Positions 48,333 to 59,819 of a DNA stretch of 64,000 nucleotides are shown here, piece by piece. Below the pieces are notes generated by a model. That model was not told the DNA's origin and searched no databases. It saw only the letters and a list, made by a program, of their open reading frames with translations. The position numbers and the translations under genes were made by a program. Source of the DNA: Gossypium raimondii (taxonomy: Eukaryota; Streptophyta; Magnoliopsida; Malvales; Malvaceae); the NCBI RefSeq assembly GCF_025698545.1, contig NC_068577.1, positions 124,001 to 188,000 of the forward strand. The letters are read 5' to 3'. Every line of letters starts with the position of its first letter. The first letter of the stretch is position 1.

Positions 48333-51300
48333 TAACATGCCAGAAAATATTAATCTTTATAAACTGTAAAACATGAAACTACTTACACAGCCAGTGGAGC
48401 TGTTATCAATTTTCTCCATCAATAAAGATATCAGCTGCTTCACTTTTGCACAACATGCTAATCTCTTTTGCATATATTAACTGATCCTGTGTTTCTTTAT
48501 CGTTGAAATTAGAAAACATAATAAAAAGAGGACTATATATATATATATATATATATAGTTGCCTAATTAATTGTTGTTGTCTAGTTTTGACAATTTTACA
48601 TGCAAAAGTCTATGTTGTCGACCTTGACAACAACGTTAGAAGCTTGACTTTTGTTCCATTTGGTCTGTTTTTCGTAACACAATTCAGAAATGGGAGCCCG
48701 TGTGTTAGCTTTTATCATTTAGGTTCTCAAGAATGTAAAGAGCCCTAGACATTCTAAAGGACGAACCAATACATGATTTATGTTTTTTTTAATAAGAAAT
48801 AATAAAAATGAATTCACTAGTGCAGTGGTAAGACATATTGTATTTATACGAAGAGAATTCATATCCCATAAATGACGTTGTTAAGAGGGATCAAGAACTC
48901 AAATTCAAATACGAGTGTTGAAGAGAGGTTGGATTCTCTCTTCAAAGTGTTGTTTGCCGGGAGCTGACGAACTTCTCAATAATGGAGGTATTGTGCTTGG
49001 GGTACCCAATTCCCTTATATAGGATTAGTAGGCAAAAATGAGTAAACTACACCATTAGTCAGTAAACTATGCGTAAGTTTTCGTTTTGGTCATTTAACTA
49101 AAAAAAATTATAATATGGTTACTAAACTATTCAAAAGTTTTTATTTAAATCATTGAACTATTCAAAAAAAAAAATATTTCAGTCACTAGGCTGTTAAGTT
49201 TTTTTTTTTTTAAGTTCCGCAAGCGAGCTCAAAGTAACGATTCGACAATCAATACGATGAATCAGTACCCCTCGACAAGTAGAAGAGCATACCTTAGATC
49301 TAAGTCGATCAGACGGTCAGTGTTGAAAATTAGAAGGAAAAAAAATTGTTTAAATTTTGATTCACAAAATCGTGACAACCAAAGTTGTTTCATGAAAAAA
49401 GACTAAACTATAGAAGTCAAGGAGAAAGAGAGCTTCTAATCGGCAGTATAAATAGAAAAAGCCATATAACATTGATTTTAATAATAACTTTTTTAATTAT
49501 GTGACTTTCACCATGGAGAGGTACGTTATTAGATATCAAATTTTTATTCAATATATATATATATATATAATATTCAATCACACTTGGCCACCAAACCAAT
49601 CACGGGAGCTCAAATTGAGTATATGGTAGAATCTATCCAATCAATTAAATAAAAAATGGATGGTCTAACTTATTTTACTATCAAATTTTTTTACAACTTT
49701 GAATAATAAATACGATTTTTAAAGATTTTTGGATGCACCAAAGACATCAACCAAGTAGTGGTGAAAAACAAGCCTGAGCTGATCCGAGCTTAAAAAGTTT
49801 GAGGATGTAATAATCAGAGTTTAAAAAAATTAGAGTTTAATTTGGAAAAGTTGAGGTTGGAGAAAACATAAGAGGAAGAAATTTTGAACCCAACAAAATT
49901 CAAGCTCAAAAAAATTCGAGCAATAACGATCCCAATTTAAGGCTGATTTGGATTAAGTCAAAGAATGAGCTAAAACAAAACTCAAAAATAAAAACCCAGA
50001 TTTATAACTTAAAAAAGCATTAATATAATATTATTATATAAAAGGAAGGCTTAAGGCCTTTCTTACTTGACACCTGTCCAATTTCATTTCCTTTTCTTTA
50101 CATAATAATATAATGGTTGAATTTCAATTATAATCCTTTTTTTTGAGATTATATAATAATTGTTTATTTTCAATTTTGATTCCTATACTTCGCTCAAATT
50201 TGAGATTTAATCTCTATAATTCAATTTTGAAATAATTTGGTACATCAACTCTTATAATGTCATTAATTAGTCTAAATACTTTATTTCGATTAAAATGTTG
50301 ATGTAAACTTTTAAGAATTGTCAACATGGTTAAAATCCTTTATTAAATTTAAGTCTATTACAATATCATTTGTTACATGCATGCCAAATGAGTATTTAAA
50401 AAAAATTCAAATTGTCACAAAAATATTAACAAATGAATGTTAACAATGTTAACAAATAGGCCCACATCTTTAAACTTGAAAAATAGAGGGACTAAATTAT
50501 TGAAAATAAAAGTATAAATACTAAATTTCAAATATATGAATAATACAATAACTTAGAGAATATTGCAACATTTACATTTTTACTCTATAATTAGCAAAAA
50601 AAAAACAAATATTTAACCGATGGTGGGAATCTTACTAGTTATTGTTATTTTGTATATCTTAATAATATCAATACCAAAAGTGTTGATGGATCATGTCGAG
50701 TCAGGTATTAAATATAATTATTTAAGGTTGTTCCAACATGAAAATGAGTCTCAAATTTTGTTTAAGCTCGTCTATATTTGTAAATTACTAATTTGAGCTA
50801 ATTTAGTTCTAGAATTATATTATTTTTATCAACAAGTGGTTGGAAGAAATGGAAGTGGACTTTTGAACCGAATACTAATCTTTGAGTCAATATTATTGGA
50901 TGAATACCACCCGGGTCCGAACATAACTAGGCTTAGACCGTAAATGAAAGAGAACCCAAAATTTAATATCTAGTAATTTTATATATTTCTTTTACCTAAC
51001 CGTAATTCCCACTAAAACTGTGGTGTAGGAGTTAAAATACGAACCTTACACCCGCGTCCAAATGTACGTTGGACATGGATGTGAAATATGAATATTGTAA
51101 ACAAAATGAAGAATTAAAAGTAACATCATAATGCATTCCTTGAATGAAAAGCCATTGGCCAATATAAATGCAGTAGTCCATAAATGGTCAGAGCTTGATA
51201 GAACAAACATTTGTACACATGAATGAAGAAATCTAAGGTTCTTTCATCTTCATAACTCAACTATGTATAATAATTTATCAACATTTATATAAAACTATGC

Positions 51301-52050
51301 AACCCCGTCCTCAAACTTAAAGCATGCAATATAAATGCATTACCTTTTGATCATCTTACTCTCCATCTTGCACTAAATTACTGATCATGTTGACCAAAGG
51401 AACAGTTCCCTTACCTAAAATCTCTAACCTAGAGGTATTAGAGGCATGATAGAACAATGATAACCCAAAACGTTGTGAGTTCAGGTAGAAGCAGCCTAGA
51501 TGACAAGAATCCATGCAAATAAGGTTCCAAATAGAATTCGTTGTGCTGGTAAATCCAGCTTAAATAGAAGAATCCCCTTTGTCTCCTTTGTATAGGCCAT
51601 AAATCTTTTTATACTCGGGTTTTTGTTAGTTGAGAGAATTTTTTTTGGATTTTACAAATTTATAGATGTGGCATGCCTTTGTTTTAAAAGCATTAATCTT
51701 TGGTTAAGAAGTTTGAGGATCAAATTGATAGAATATGTGTTATTATACTAGTTAAAAATGGCTTCCTGTTATCAATTTAACAGCAGATGATTAAAATAGG
51801 AACGAATTCAAACGTTAGTGTCTAAATTGAAAAATTTTAAAATTGAGTGACTAAAATAAAAAAGGACATAATTAAGTGACCATTTATATAGTTTACCCTT
51901 CTAATATAGAGTTTTAGTAAATATTCCCCGTTAAAAAAAAATAATTCGACTCCACAAGTTATGATAAAATTCAACTTTTTTTAAGAGACTAACAAAATTT
52001 AAAAATATATAAAATAAATAATTAATAACCGTTATGCCTAATTTTATTTT
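48333..52050. other. Intergenic, repeats only
   Basis: 48809-48905 and 61310-61430 share a SINE-like segment ('aaatgacgttgttaagaggga' type). 49036-49530 is an eroded relative of the MULE-type MITE at 34865. About 50016-50636 may be a Helitron ('ataaaaggaaggcttaaggcc' head, CTAGT end before a T), but this is weak. 51115-51300 resembles part of the DUF247 upstream flank at 61690-61860. (AT)n runs occur at 48536-48557 and 49551-49570. No gene. Confidence 0.4.
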
Positions 52051-52059
52051 TTCTTAATT

Positions 52060-53476
52060 AGCATTTTCTCCTTTTGTTTTTCATTGCTTGAAAAAACTTT
52101 ATGCTGCAATGTTGATCTTCTTTTCTTTAAAGAATGTTTTTCCTTTTGAGTTATTTTTATCAACAAGTGTTGATTGTAATTTTAAGGAGAAACGGATTTT
52201 AACCTTCAAAATGACATTGTTAAGATGGATAATCACAAATTCTGAATATAAATCGTAAAATTAATATAAAAATATAATTTACAATTTTTATAATTAAATG
52301 ATAAAAAAATTAATAATAGTTGAATTACTACTAATGTAATTTACCTTTAAATGAAAGCAAACATAACTGCAATTTCCAGTAAATGAAACAAGTAATTTCC
52401 CTATTACCAACTTGTGCTTACTTTAATTATAATATACCAAGCTTTTATGTTACTCGGATTTAAGTGTAAGAATTAAATACGAGTATATTTAATTTTTCAA
52501 TTTATTATATATTTGAAATGTCCTTTGTTTTAATTTTTATATAAATATGTGTTATACCATGAATATTAAACACGAATACTTCAAGCATACAATTGTTTAA
52601 TGAATAGCCATTGAAGACCTAAGCTTGATTGATAGAACGAATTTATATAATGATATACAACACTATGGGAGTTTGAGTCCGTGTAGATTATAGAACCCGT
52701 ATCACACGATCGAGTAAATATATTATAAACTTAAAAATATATTAAGCGAGTTAAAGTTTTGAATATTGAAACTCAATATTTATCTATATTTTAAATATAT
52801 ATTTTTATATTTTATCCAAATTCATTTCTAAATCTAATAGTTTTGTTGAATTGACCCACACAAACAGAGTCATTGCTCTGATTGACCCAAAACATGAGTT
52901 GTTTAGATAAATACTTGAGGCAAGTAGACCAAAAGCCCGGGTTAGATTGCATGGGTAATTAATGAAAAAAGTCCTATGATCTTCCATTCCAAGTAAAAAG
53001 TGATGAAACGGTCTTAACAAGGATTTATTTATGATGGTGGTCCGTCGGCTCAAAAATCTACAATGTTTATTATTTTTTATATTTTTTAAAATTTAAAGAT
53101 TTAACAAAATTAATTTAATATGTTTTTATACAATTCTAAAACTTAAATTTTAGATGCTAAGATTCTAAACTCTAAATTAACTCTTTAAACCCTACGCCCC
53201 CAATTTAAACCCTAAAATTATATCTACCTTATTTTTAAAAAAAACTTTGCCTAACTTTCATATTGTAATCACTCTTTCAAAAAGTATAAAGCATAGGAAT
53301 ATACCAAACTTGTTACCATAATAAAGTACAAAGATGATGGGATCAATCAAGCACAAATTAAACTACTATCTCTAAGTAGTATAAAGCTTAACATTCAGCT
53401 ACTTGGAGCCGTACCTGGTAACAAATAAAGCCTACTCACCTTTCTCTTTAATGCCCAGTAGATTTACCTCTAACCT
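52060..53476 (+). repeat. DUF247 tandem unit A, upstream flank
   Basis: Aligns by eye with 61185-62198. Shared landmarks are 'ctttatgctgcaatgtt', 'aagcaaacataa', 'taagtgtaagaattaaata', 'gaatagccattga' and, close to the gene, 'gtataaagcata', 'ccaaacttgttaccata', 'tacttggagccgtacctgg' and 'cccagtagatttacctc'. About 52800-53270 has no counterpart in unit B and is probably an insertion here or a deletion there. The last 200 bp are best conserved and likely hold the core promoter and 5' UTR. Confidence 0.75.
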
Positions 53477-54418
53477 ATGGATTCAATTATCGAAATGCCT
53501 GCAGAGCCATTGGATTTCATGGAGGAAAAGATGAAGGAATTTTATTCAGCCTTGTATGAAGTTCAAAACCAAGAACAACAACAAGCACAAGGTTCAACAC
53601 CTCCTCAAACAACCAAACCTCTGATACAAAGAGTTTCACCACTCTTACTCGATAAGAAGGCGGATTTTCAGAAATGTTTCGAACCAAGGCTGGTAGCTTT
53701 CGGCCCTTTGCACCACAGTAACCCCAAGTTCCAGCGTGCCGAGCAGTACAAGCTTAAATTCGCCGCTCGCTTCGTGCATGTCAGCGGTACTAATTGTGAT
53801 GACCTGTTCAAAAAGGTCAAGGCACAGATAGATGATTTGAGGAAGTGTTATACGCCGGAGGACGTTGAAGCTTACGACGACGACAAGCTAGCTTGGATGT
53901 TGTTTGTTGATGGTTGTGCAGTGCTGTGTGCTGTACGCTATGTTATGGAAGGCATGTTTGATGAGTTGAATACAAGAACTTATCTTTTGGTATTTGCACA
54001 ACTTGATTTGTTTTTGCTAGAAAACCAACTTCCTTACAAGCTGCTTAAGATATTGATTGGCTCAGCCAAAGATCCCCCAGTATAGGAACAATCAATCACA
54101 GACTTTATAGCTCACAACCTTATGACAAACATACATCAGAAGAGAAAACAAGTAGTTGATGATAAAGATTATGCACATCTTTTGGAGCGGTTACGTGACG
54201 AGCTCCTGACAGGGAAGGAAATGAAGATAGACAGTAGCGTGATGGGTCGGATGCTGCTGTCTAGCGGAGTCAGTCGCAAACATAGGAAAATGTTTCGAAG
54301 CATAAAGGAACTTAAAGAATCGGGGATACACGTGAAGCCGAGCACGACGAACAACCTCAAGGACATCTCCTTTTATTGCAACTTCTTGGGGACACTGATG
54401 ATGCCGCGCTTGTTGGTG

Positions 54419-54913
54419 TGTTGGAACAATGGCAGCAGACAACAAGCAAATTGTGCAAGCAGATCAAAAAGAAATCGAAGCAGAAAAGAAACTAGCAGAA
54501 CAACAAGCAAGAGAGTTGAATGCACAGACACAATTTTTGTAACTGAACATTACATTTTTCATTCAGAAAATTTTAAATAAAAGGAGTTACAATTTGTTCA
54601 TTTTGACAGTTACCTACTAATCTAACTGCCTCCACTAATTTACAACTAATGTAAGCTAAAGTCAAATACAAAATGAGTGACATATCGCCTTTTACATCGC
54701 TATCTAATCACAAACTTAATCTTACTAACTATTAAAGCTAGTTACAATTAAATGAACTAAATTACATCAAAACAAAACAAAGAATGTCGGTTGCTTCATT
54801 TGGTCCAAAAACCATTCGTGCGCACCAAGCAAAATGAGCTGAGCTCGATAGCTGCTGGTCTCGACAGTAGCATGCTTCTGGCTCCATGTTGTATTGCAGT
54901 CCAGCTTTCAACA
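54419..54913 (-). repeat. 3' LTR of the copia element (left)
   Basis: 495 bp, TGTTGGAACAATGG to CTTTCAACA in plus orientation. Compared with the right LTR it has about ten differences, most within 54674-54795 and mostly at words that are CAG or CTG in the other LTR. Confidence 0.95.
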
Positions 54914-57848
54914 CTCCTCCTTGGACTGTATGCAACACATTCCAATTGCACTTCTCAAAGATTCAAATCGAGCAGCCCCTAAGGGCTTGGTCATTATGTC
55001 AGCCAATTGTGCCCCTGAGCTGCAATGCACAAGGCTGACTTCCTTTGCTTGTTCAGCCTCTCTAAAAAAATGCAGTTTAATTTTAAAATACTTAGTCTTA
55101 CCATGGAACACAGGGTTCTTGGCTATTGCAACTGCAGACTGATTATCCATCCAAATTTCAGTTGCTTTATCTGGAGTTTCATTAAGGTCATGAAGCAGCT
55201 TCCTTAGCCAAATGGCTCGATTAATCGCTCTCTTTGCAAAGAATATACTCGCTTCACCGTGGATCGAAACAACAGTTTCTTGCTTTTTGAATTCCATCGA
55301 AACATCCCCGATCCAAGTGTGAAGAAGTATCCTGAGGTACTCTTCATGTCATCGAGGAATCCTGCCCAGTCACTGTCAGAGTAGCCTTCTAGTTTCAGTT
55401 GGTTCCTAATTTCAAACATTACACCAAAACTAGCAGAGCCCTTGATGTATCTAAGGACCCTCTTTGCTGTCTTCAAATGTACCTCATTGCAACAATGCAT
55501 GAATCTCGATAATAGGCTGACACCAAACATGATGTCTGGCCTGGTTGCTGTTAGATACAACAGACAACCAACTAGGCTTCGATAGTGCCTCTCATCAACC
55601 CTCTGCTGATCACCACTGCTAGTCAGCTTTTCTCCTTGAGCCACAGGTGTGCTGACTGCTTTACAGTTATGCATGCAAAATTTGTCTAGGATCTTCAAAG
55701 CAAATGAGTGTTGGCTAATGAAGATACCTCGATCAGACTGGTGAACTTCCATGCCAAGGAAGTAAGTCATGATCCCCAAGTCTGTCATCTCAAACACTTG
55801 CTGCATTTGGACCTTGAACTCATCAATGAGCTCAACTTTGCTCCCTGTCACAAGCAAATCATCCACATACAAGGAGACAATCAGCAAGGTTTCATGTTCT
55901 GACCTTTTAACATACAGAGTAGGCTCGCTAAGGCTCTTCACAAATCCAAGTTTGGTCAGGTAAGCATCAACTCTGTCATACCAGGCCCTTGGTGCCTGTT
56001 TCAGGCCATAGAGAGCCTTTCTCAACTTGTACACTTTGTCTTCATGTCCATCAACTTCAAAACCTTCAGGTTGCTCGATGAAGATCTCCTCCTTAAGAAA
56101 ACCATTCAGGAATGCTGATTTGACATCCAATTGGTGAACTCTCCACTGTTTCTGAGCTGCTAAAGCAAATAACAGCTTAATTGTATCCAGTCTTGCCACT
56201 GGAGCAAAAGTCTCCAAGTAGTCCACACCATACTGCTGACTGTAGCCCTTCACTACAAGCCTGGCCTTGTGATTTTTCAGTGAGCCATCAGCATTGTACT
56301 TGGCCCGGTACACCCATTTAACTCCAATGACCTTCTTGTGTTCTGGTCTGCTCACCAACTCCCAAGTCTGATTTTTGTTGATCATTTCTAACTCAGCTTC
56401 CATAGCTTTCATCCAGCTTCTGTCCTTGGCAGCCTCTTCAAAGTCTGAGGGCTCAATCACAGCAACATTGCACCTCTGATAGACATCAGCCAAAGTCCTA
56501 GTGCCCCTCACTGGTGTATCATCAACAGCATCATTACTTGGTCCTTCTTCTGCAGGTTCAGCAACCAAGTCTAACTGGTCCAACTCAGACAAGTCAGCCT
56601 CAACACCATTCCAATTCCACACCTTTTCCTCATCAAACTTTACATCCCTGCTGACTAAAACCTTCTTTGTTGTGGGATCATACACTTTATAACCCTTCTT
56701 GTTGCTGCTGTAGCCAACAAAGATTCCTAGAGTAGCCCTGCTCTCGAGCTTGGTCCTCTTTTCCACTGGAATAAGAGCATAACATACACAGCCAAACACC
56801 TTTAAGTGTGTTACCACAGGTTTGACTCTATGCCAAGCCTCAAAAGGAGTCTTATCCTTGACTGCTCTAGTTGGCAGTCTATTGAGCAGATACACTGAGG
56901 TGTTGACTGCCTCAGCCCAAAACTGACTTGGAAGCTTGCCTTGAAACAAGAGGCACCTGGCCATGTTCAGCACAGTCCTATTCTTTCTCTCATAGACTCC
57001 ATTCTGTTGAGGAGTATAGACTGTTGTGAGCTAATGGTGAATCCCAGCACTGTCACAAAGCTTCTGAAATCTCTCAGACACATATTCAGAGCCATTATCA
57101 GTCCTCAAGGCTCTAATTTTGCAGCTTGACTGATTTTCAGCATAAGCCTTGAATTTGCAGAAGGCTTCAAACACTTTTGACTTTTGCTTCAAGAAGTAGA
57201 CCCAGCACAACCTTGTTAAATCATCTATAAACAGGGTAAAGTACCTGTTCTCACTGATTGAAGGTGTTCTCATAGGACCACAAACATCAGAGTGCACTAA
57301 TTCGAGCTTGTTCTGAGCTCTCCAAGCACGTCGCCAGGAAGGGCGCCTAGCCCGCTTACCAAGTCGACAAACTTCACAAACATTCCCACTAACTTCAATT
57401 TTGAAATGTCATCAACCAAATTCAGCCTATGTAGCGGATCGATGGATCTCGAATTTGCATGGCCTAGTCTCCTATGCCACAAGTCGAGAACTTTCAACAA
57501 GGTGGTGTATGCCTTTCTTTCCATTTGGCTAACATCCAAGATGAAGCACCTATCACCATAGAGACAAGGACTAACTCCGCACCATTCATGTCTTGAACAA
57601 TACAAAGAACCATCCTTAAAACCAATGTATAGCCCTTTTCAACTAATTGGCCAACACTAAGCGATTCGGTCTAAGTCGTACAAAAACACATCCGAGATCG
57701 ACTTGTTACACGAACCGGTGCTAATCAACACATTGCCCTTGCCTTTAGCCTCAATCACCGCCATCTCCAATTCTAATCCTCGAGTGGAAGCTTCGCTCAG
57801 GCCCTTGAACACCTTCTCATCTGCAGACCATATGGTGTGAGCAACCAC
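54914..57848 (-). pseudogene. Copia pol, frameshifted
   Basis: Protease-integrase-RT-RNase H remains. 57848-57657: end of the protease; just upstream the catalytic DSG is replaced by glycines (GGC GGT GGT). 57605-57297: start of integrase (LWHRRLGH, the His pair of its zinc finger); the Cys pair CEVC lies in another frame. 57297-57031: integrase core with HSD and TDNG, then a TAG where the family has Gln (IHH-stop-LTTVYTPQQNG). 56973-55204: last acidic residue region VYERKNRT just before, then RT with VKWVYRAK, LDVKSAFLNG and YVDDLLV. 55297-54908: RNase H end (IWLRKLLHDL, MDNQSAVAIA, ADIMTKPL), in a different frame. Total architecture is normal for copia; it is non-functional as assembled. 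Confidence 0.9.
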
Positions 57849-58017
57849 CGCCTAGTAGCCAATCATTGCTTGGCCTTGGTTGTGCCAACAAAACAAGTTG
57901 TTTGTGAACACATGCTCCTCCCGAGCTTGAATGTCCTCAGCAGTCTAGCTTGTTGCAGAGCGCCTCCCTTGGTTTGCCCTTGCACACCTTCTCCACATGG
58001 CCAAACCGCTACACTTT

Positions 58018-58824
58018 CTACATCAATATCCGCCTAAACCAGCAATACTTTTCTGAATGTGTTGTCTTCTTGCAATGAACACATGGTGAGAACACCCTTT
58101 TTGCTTTATCTCTTCCTGACTTGACCCTTCTATTGTGCCAAGGCTTCTTGCCTTTTGCACTCACACTCGAGCCTTCACTGGCTTTAGCCTGGAAAGCAGC
58201 TTTAGGATTCTCCTCCTGCCTGTTTGCCCTCCTTTGCTCAAGTGCATATAGGGAGTTTATCAGCTCAGACAATGAAATGGCTGATAAGTCCCTCGAGTCC
58301 TCAAGTGAAGAGATTTTTGACTCAAATTTCTCAGGGAGAGTTGTAATGACTTTTTCAACAACTCTGCTCTCTGTGAAGACCACTCCCAGGAGCCTAATAC
58401 TGTTGACAATGGCCATTATCCTGTCTGAGTACTGCTTGATGGTCTCAGACTCCCTCATCCTCAAATTTTCAAAGTCTCTCCTGAGGTTGATCACCTGCTG
58501 TTGCCTTGTCTTGTCAGTCCCCATGAACTCCTCCTTCAGCTTGTCCCAAGCCTGCTTAGGTGTGTCACATGCCATGATGCGTGTGAATATCACATCAGAC
58601 ACTCCACTCTGCAGACAGGCCATAGCCTTGTGCTTCTTAGCTCGTTCCTCAGCATGTTGCCTCATCTGTGCAATAGTGGGATTGGCTCTCAATGGAGGTG
58701 GTTCAGTATCATTCTCGATCACACTCCAGAGATCATGTGCCTGGAGGTAAGTCTTCATTTTAACTATCCAAATGTGATAGTTTTCTCCAGTGAACACAGA
58801 TGGAGGTGGTGGAGTGAAACTCAT
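58018..58824 (-). CDS. gag: Copia gag polyprotein
   Basis: A 268-residue open frame. The N-terminal part (FTGENYHIWIVKMKTYLQAH, then DTPKQAWDKLKEEFMGTDKT and LRRDFENLRM) is the UBN2/gag capsid domain of copia elements. A basic segment (GKKPWHNRRVKSGRDKAKR) precedes one zinc knuckle CVHCKKTTHSEKYC, an exact CX2CX4HX4C. It ends shortly after the knuckle, whereas intact copies run on into protease, so this end is probably caused by the frame damage that follows. Starts 122 bp inside the right LTR. Confidence 0.9.
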   Translation of the reverse strand: MSFTPPPPSVFTGENYHIWIVKMKTYLQAHDLWSVIENDTEPPPLRANPTIAQMRQHAEERAKKHKAMACLQSGVSDVIFTRIMACDTPKQAWDKLKEEFMGTDKTRQQQVINLRRDFENLRMRESETIKQYSDRIMAIVNSIRLLGVVFTESRVVEKVITTLPEKFESKISSLEDSRDLSAISLSELINSLYALEQRRANRQEENPKAAFQAKASEGSSVSAKGKKPWHNRRVKSGRDKAKRVFSPCVHCKKTTHSEKYCWFRRILM

Positions 58825-58945
58825 CCTGCTAGACTGAATCCAGATGCTTCGATCTTACCAAATTTTGAACTTGCTGTTGGTTTTGATTTGAACACAACAG
58901 ATTGCATACAAAGGCCCCTCAAAGACTCGGGCTCATGATACCATT

Positions 58946-59442
58946 TGTTGGAACAATGGCAGCAGACAACAAGCAAATTGTGCAAGCAGATCAAAAGGAA
59001 ATCGAAGCAGAAAAGAAACTAGCAGAACAACAAGCAAGAGAGTTGAATGCACAGACACAATTTTTGTAACTGAACATTACATTTTTCATTCAGAAAATTT
59101 TAAATAAAAGGAGTTACAATTTGTTCATTTTGACAGTTACCTACTAATCTAACTGCCTCCACTAATTTACAACTAATGTAAGCTAAAGTCAAATACAAAA
59201 TGAGCTGACATATCAGCTTTTACATCAGCTATCTAATCACAAACTTAATCTTACTAACTATTAAAGCTAGTTACAATTAAACTGAACTAAATTACATCAA
59301 AACAAAACAGCAATGTCAGTTGCTTCATTTGGTCCAAAAACCATTCGTACGCACCAAGCAAAATGAGCTGAGCTCGATAGCTGCTGGTCTCGACAGTAGC
59401 ATGCTTCTGGCTCCATGTTGTATTGCAGTCTAGCTTTCAACA
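58946..59442 (-). repeat. 5' LTR of the copia element (right)
   Basis: 497 bp with TGTTG...CAACA ends; drives gag-pol leftward. Also holds 'ccattcgtacgcaccaagc' and a TG-rich end shared with the left LTR. Confidence 0.95.
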
Positions 59443-59819
59443 TGGTGGACGATTCGACGGCTTCCAAGTTCTTGAACTTGGTAGCTTTAGAGATGTGTCA
59501 GGATTTCAAGAACGATTCCGAGGTCACGTCGTACTTATGTTTCATGGACGCACTCATTGAATCAGCAGATGACGTTAAGGAGCTGCGAGATACGGGCATG
59601 CTGCATAATTATTTGGGCAAGAATGAAGAAGTGGCTGAGCTTTTTAAAAAAATGAGCGGGGGTTTGGTGCCGGACCAGACCAGGTACATTGAGGTTATAG
59701 ATGACATTCATAAGTACTGCAACAGTCCATGGAGGGGTGTTGCGACTAAAGCCAATAAGGCAGGTCGATGGATAGGAAAGTTTGCAATATGTATCAGTCG
59801 ATCGATCTTTCATATGTAG

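Larger units (their letters stand above)
54419..59442 (-). mobile_element. Ty1/copia retrotransposon, full length, inactive
   Basis: A 5024-bp element with two LTRs (54419-54913 and 58946-59442), TG...CA ends and a perfect TGGTG target-site duplication (54414-54418 and 59443-59447). Coding is on the minus strand, antisense to the host gene. Reading in its own direction: 5' LTR at right, primer-binding site starting TGGTATCATGAGCCC (58943 down to 58929, resembling the methionine-tRNA type), gag, protease, integrase, reverse transcriptase, RNase H, and a polypurine tract CAAGGAGGAG (54923-54914) beside the 3' LTR. Pol is broken by a stop and several frameshifts, so it cannot move on its own. 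The LTRs differ at about ten sites, so insertion was not very recent, unless some differences are sequence errors. Confidence 0.95.
53477..59819 (+). pseudogene. DUF247 (UPF0481) gene, disrupted copy
   Basis: Coding sequence in two parts, 53477-54418 and 59448-59819, separated by the copia insertion and its duplicated TGGTG. It is closely related to the intact gene at 62199-63566. Three defects are visible. A TGG codon of the sister is TAG at 54083-54085. The 5.0-kb element breaks the frame. The C terminus differs after CNSPW: instead of the sister's hydrophobic segment it reads GVATKANKAGRWIGK and ends SIFHM, so the membrane anchor is lost. Upstream of the first stop it encodes the DUF247 N-terminal half, including RVSPLLL, FEPRLVAFGPLHH and DLFLLENQLPYKLL. 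A truncated protein of 202 residues could still be made from 53477-54085. Confidence 0.9.

Noticed and set aside
53190..53220. 'aaaccctaa'-like words as interstitial telomere repeat
   Set aside because: Only two or three imperfect copies, no array.
58121..58938. Two long plus-strand frames (209 and 145 codons) inside the copia element
   Set aside because: They are antisense to gag, which has a clear capsid domain and zinc knuckle on the minus strand.
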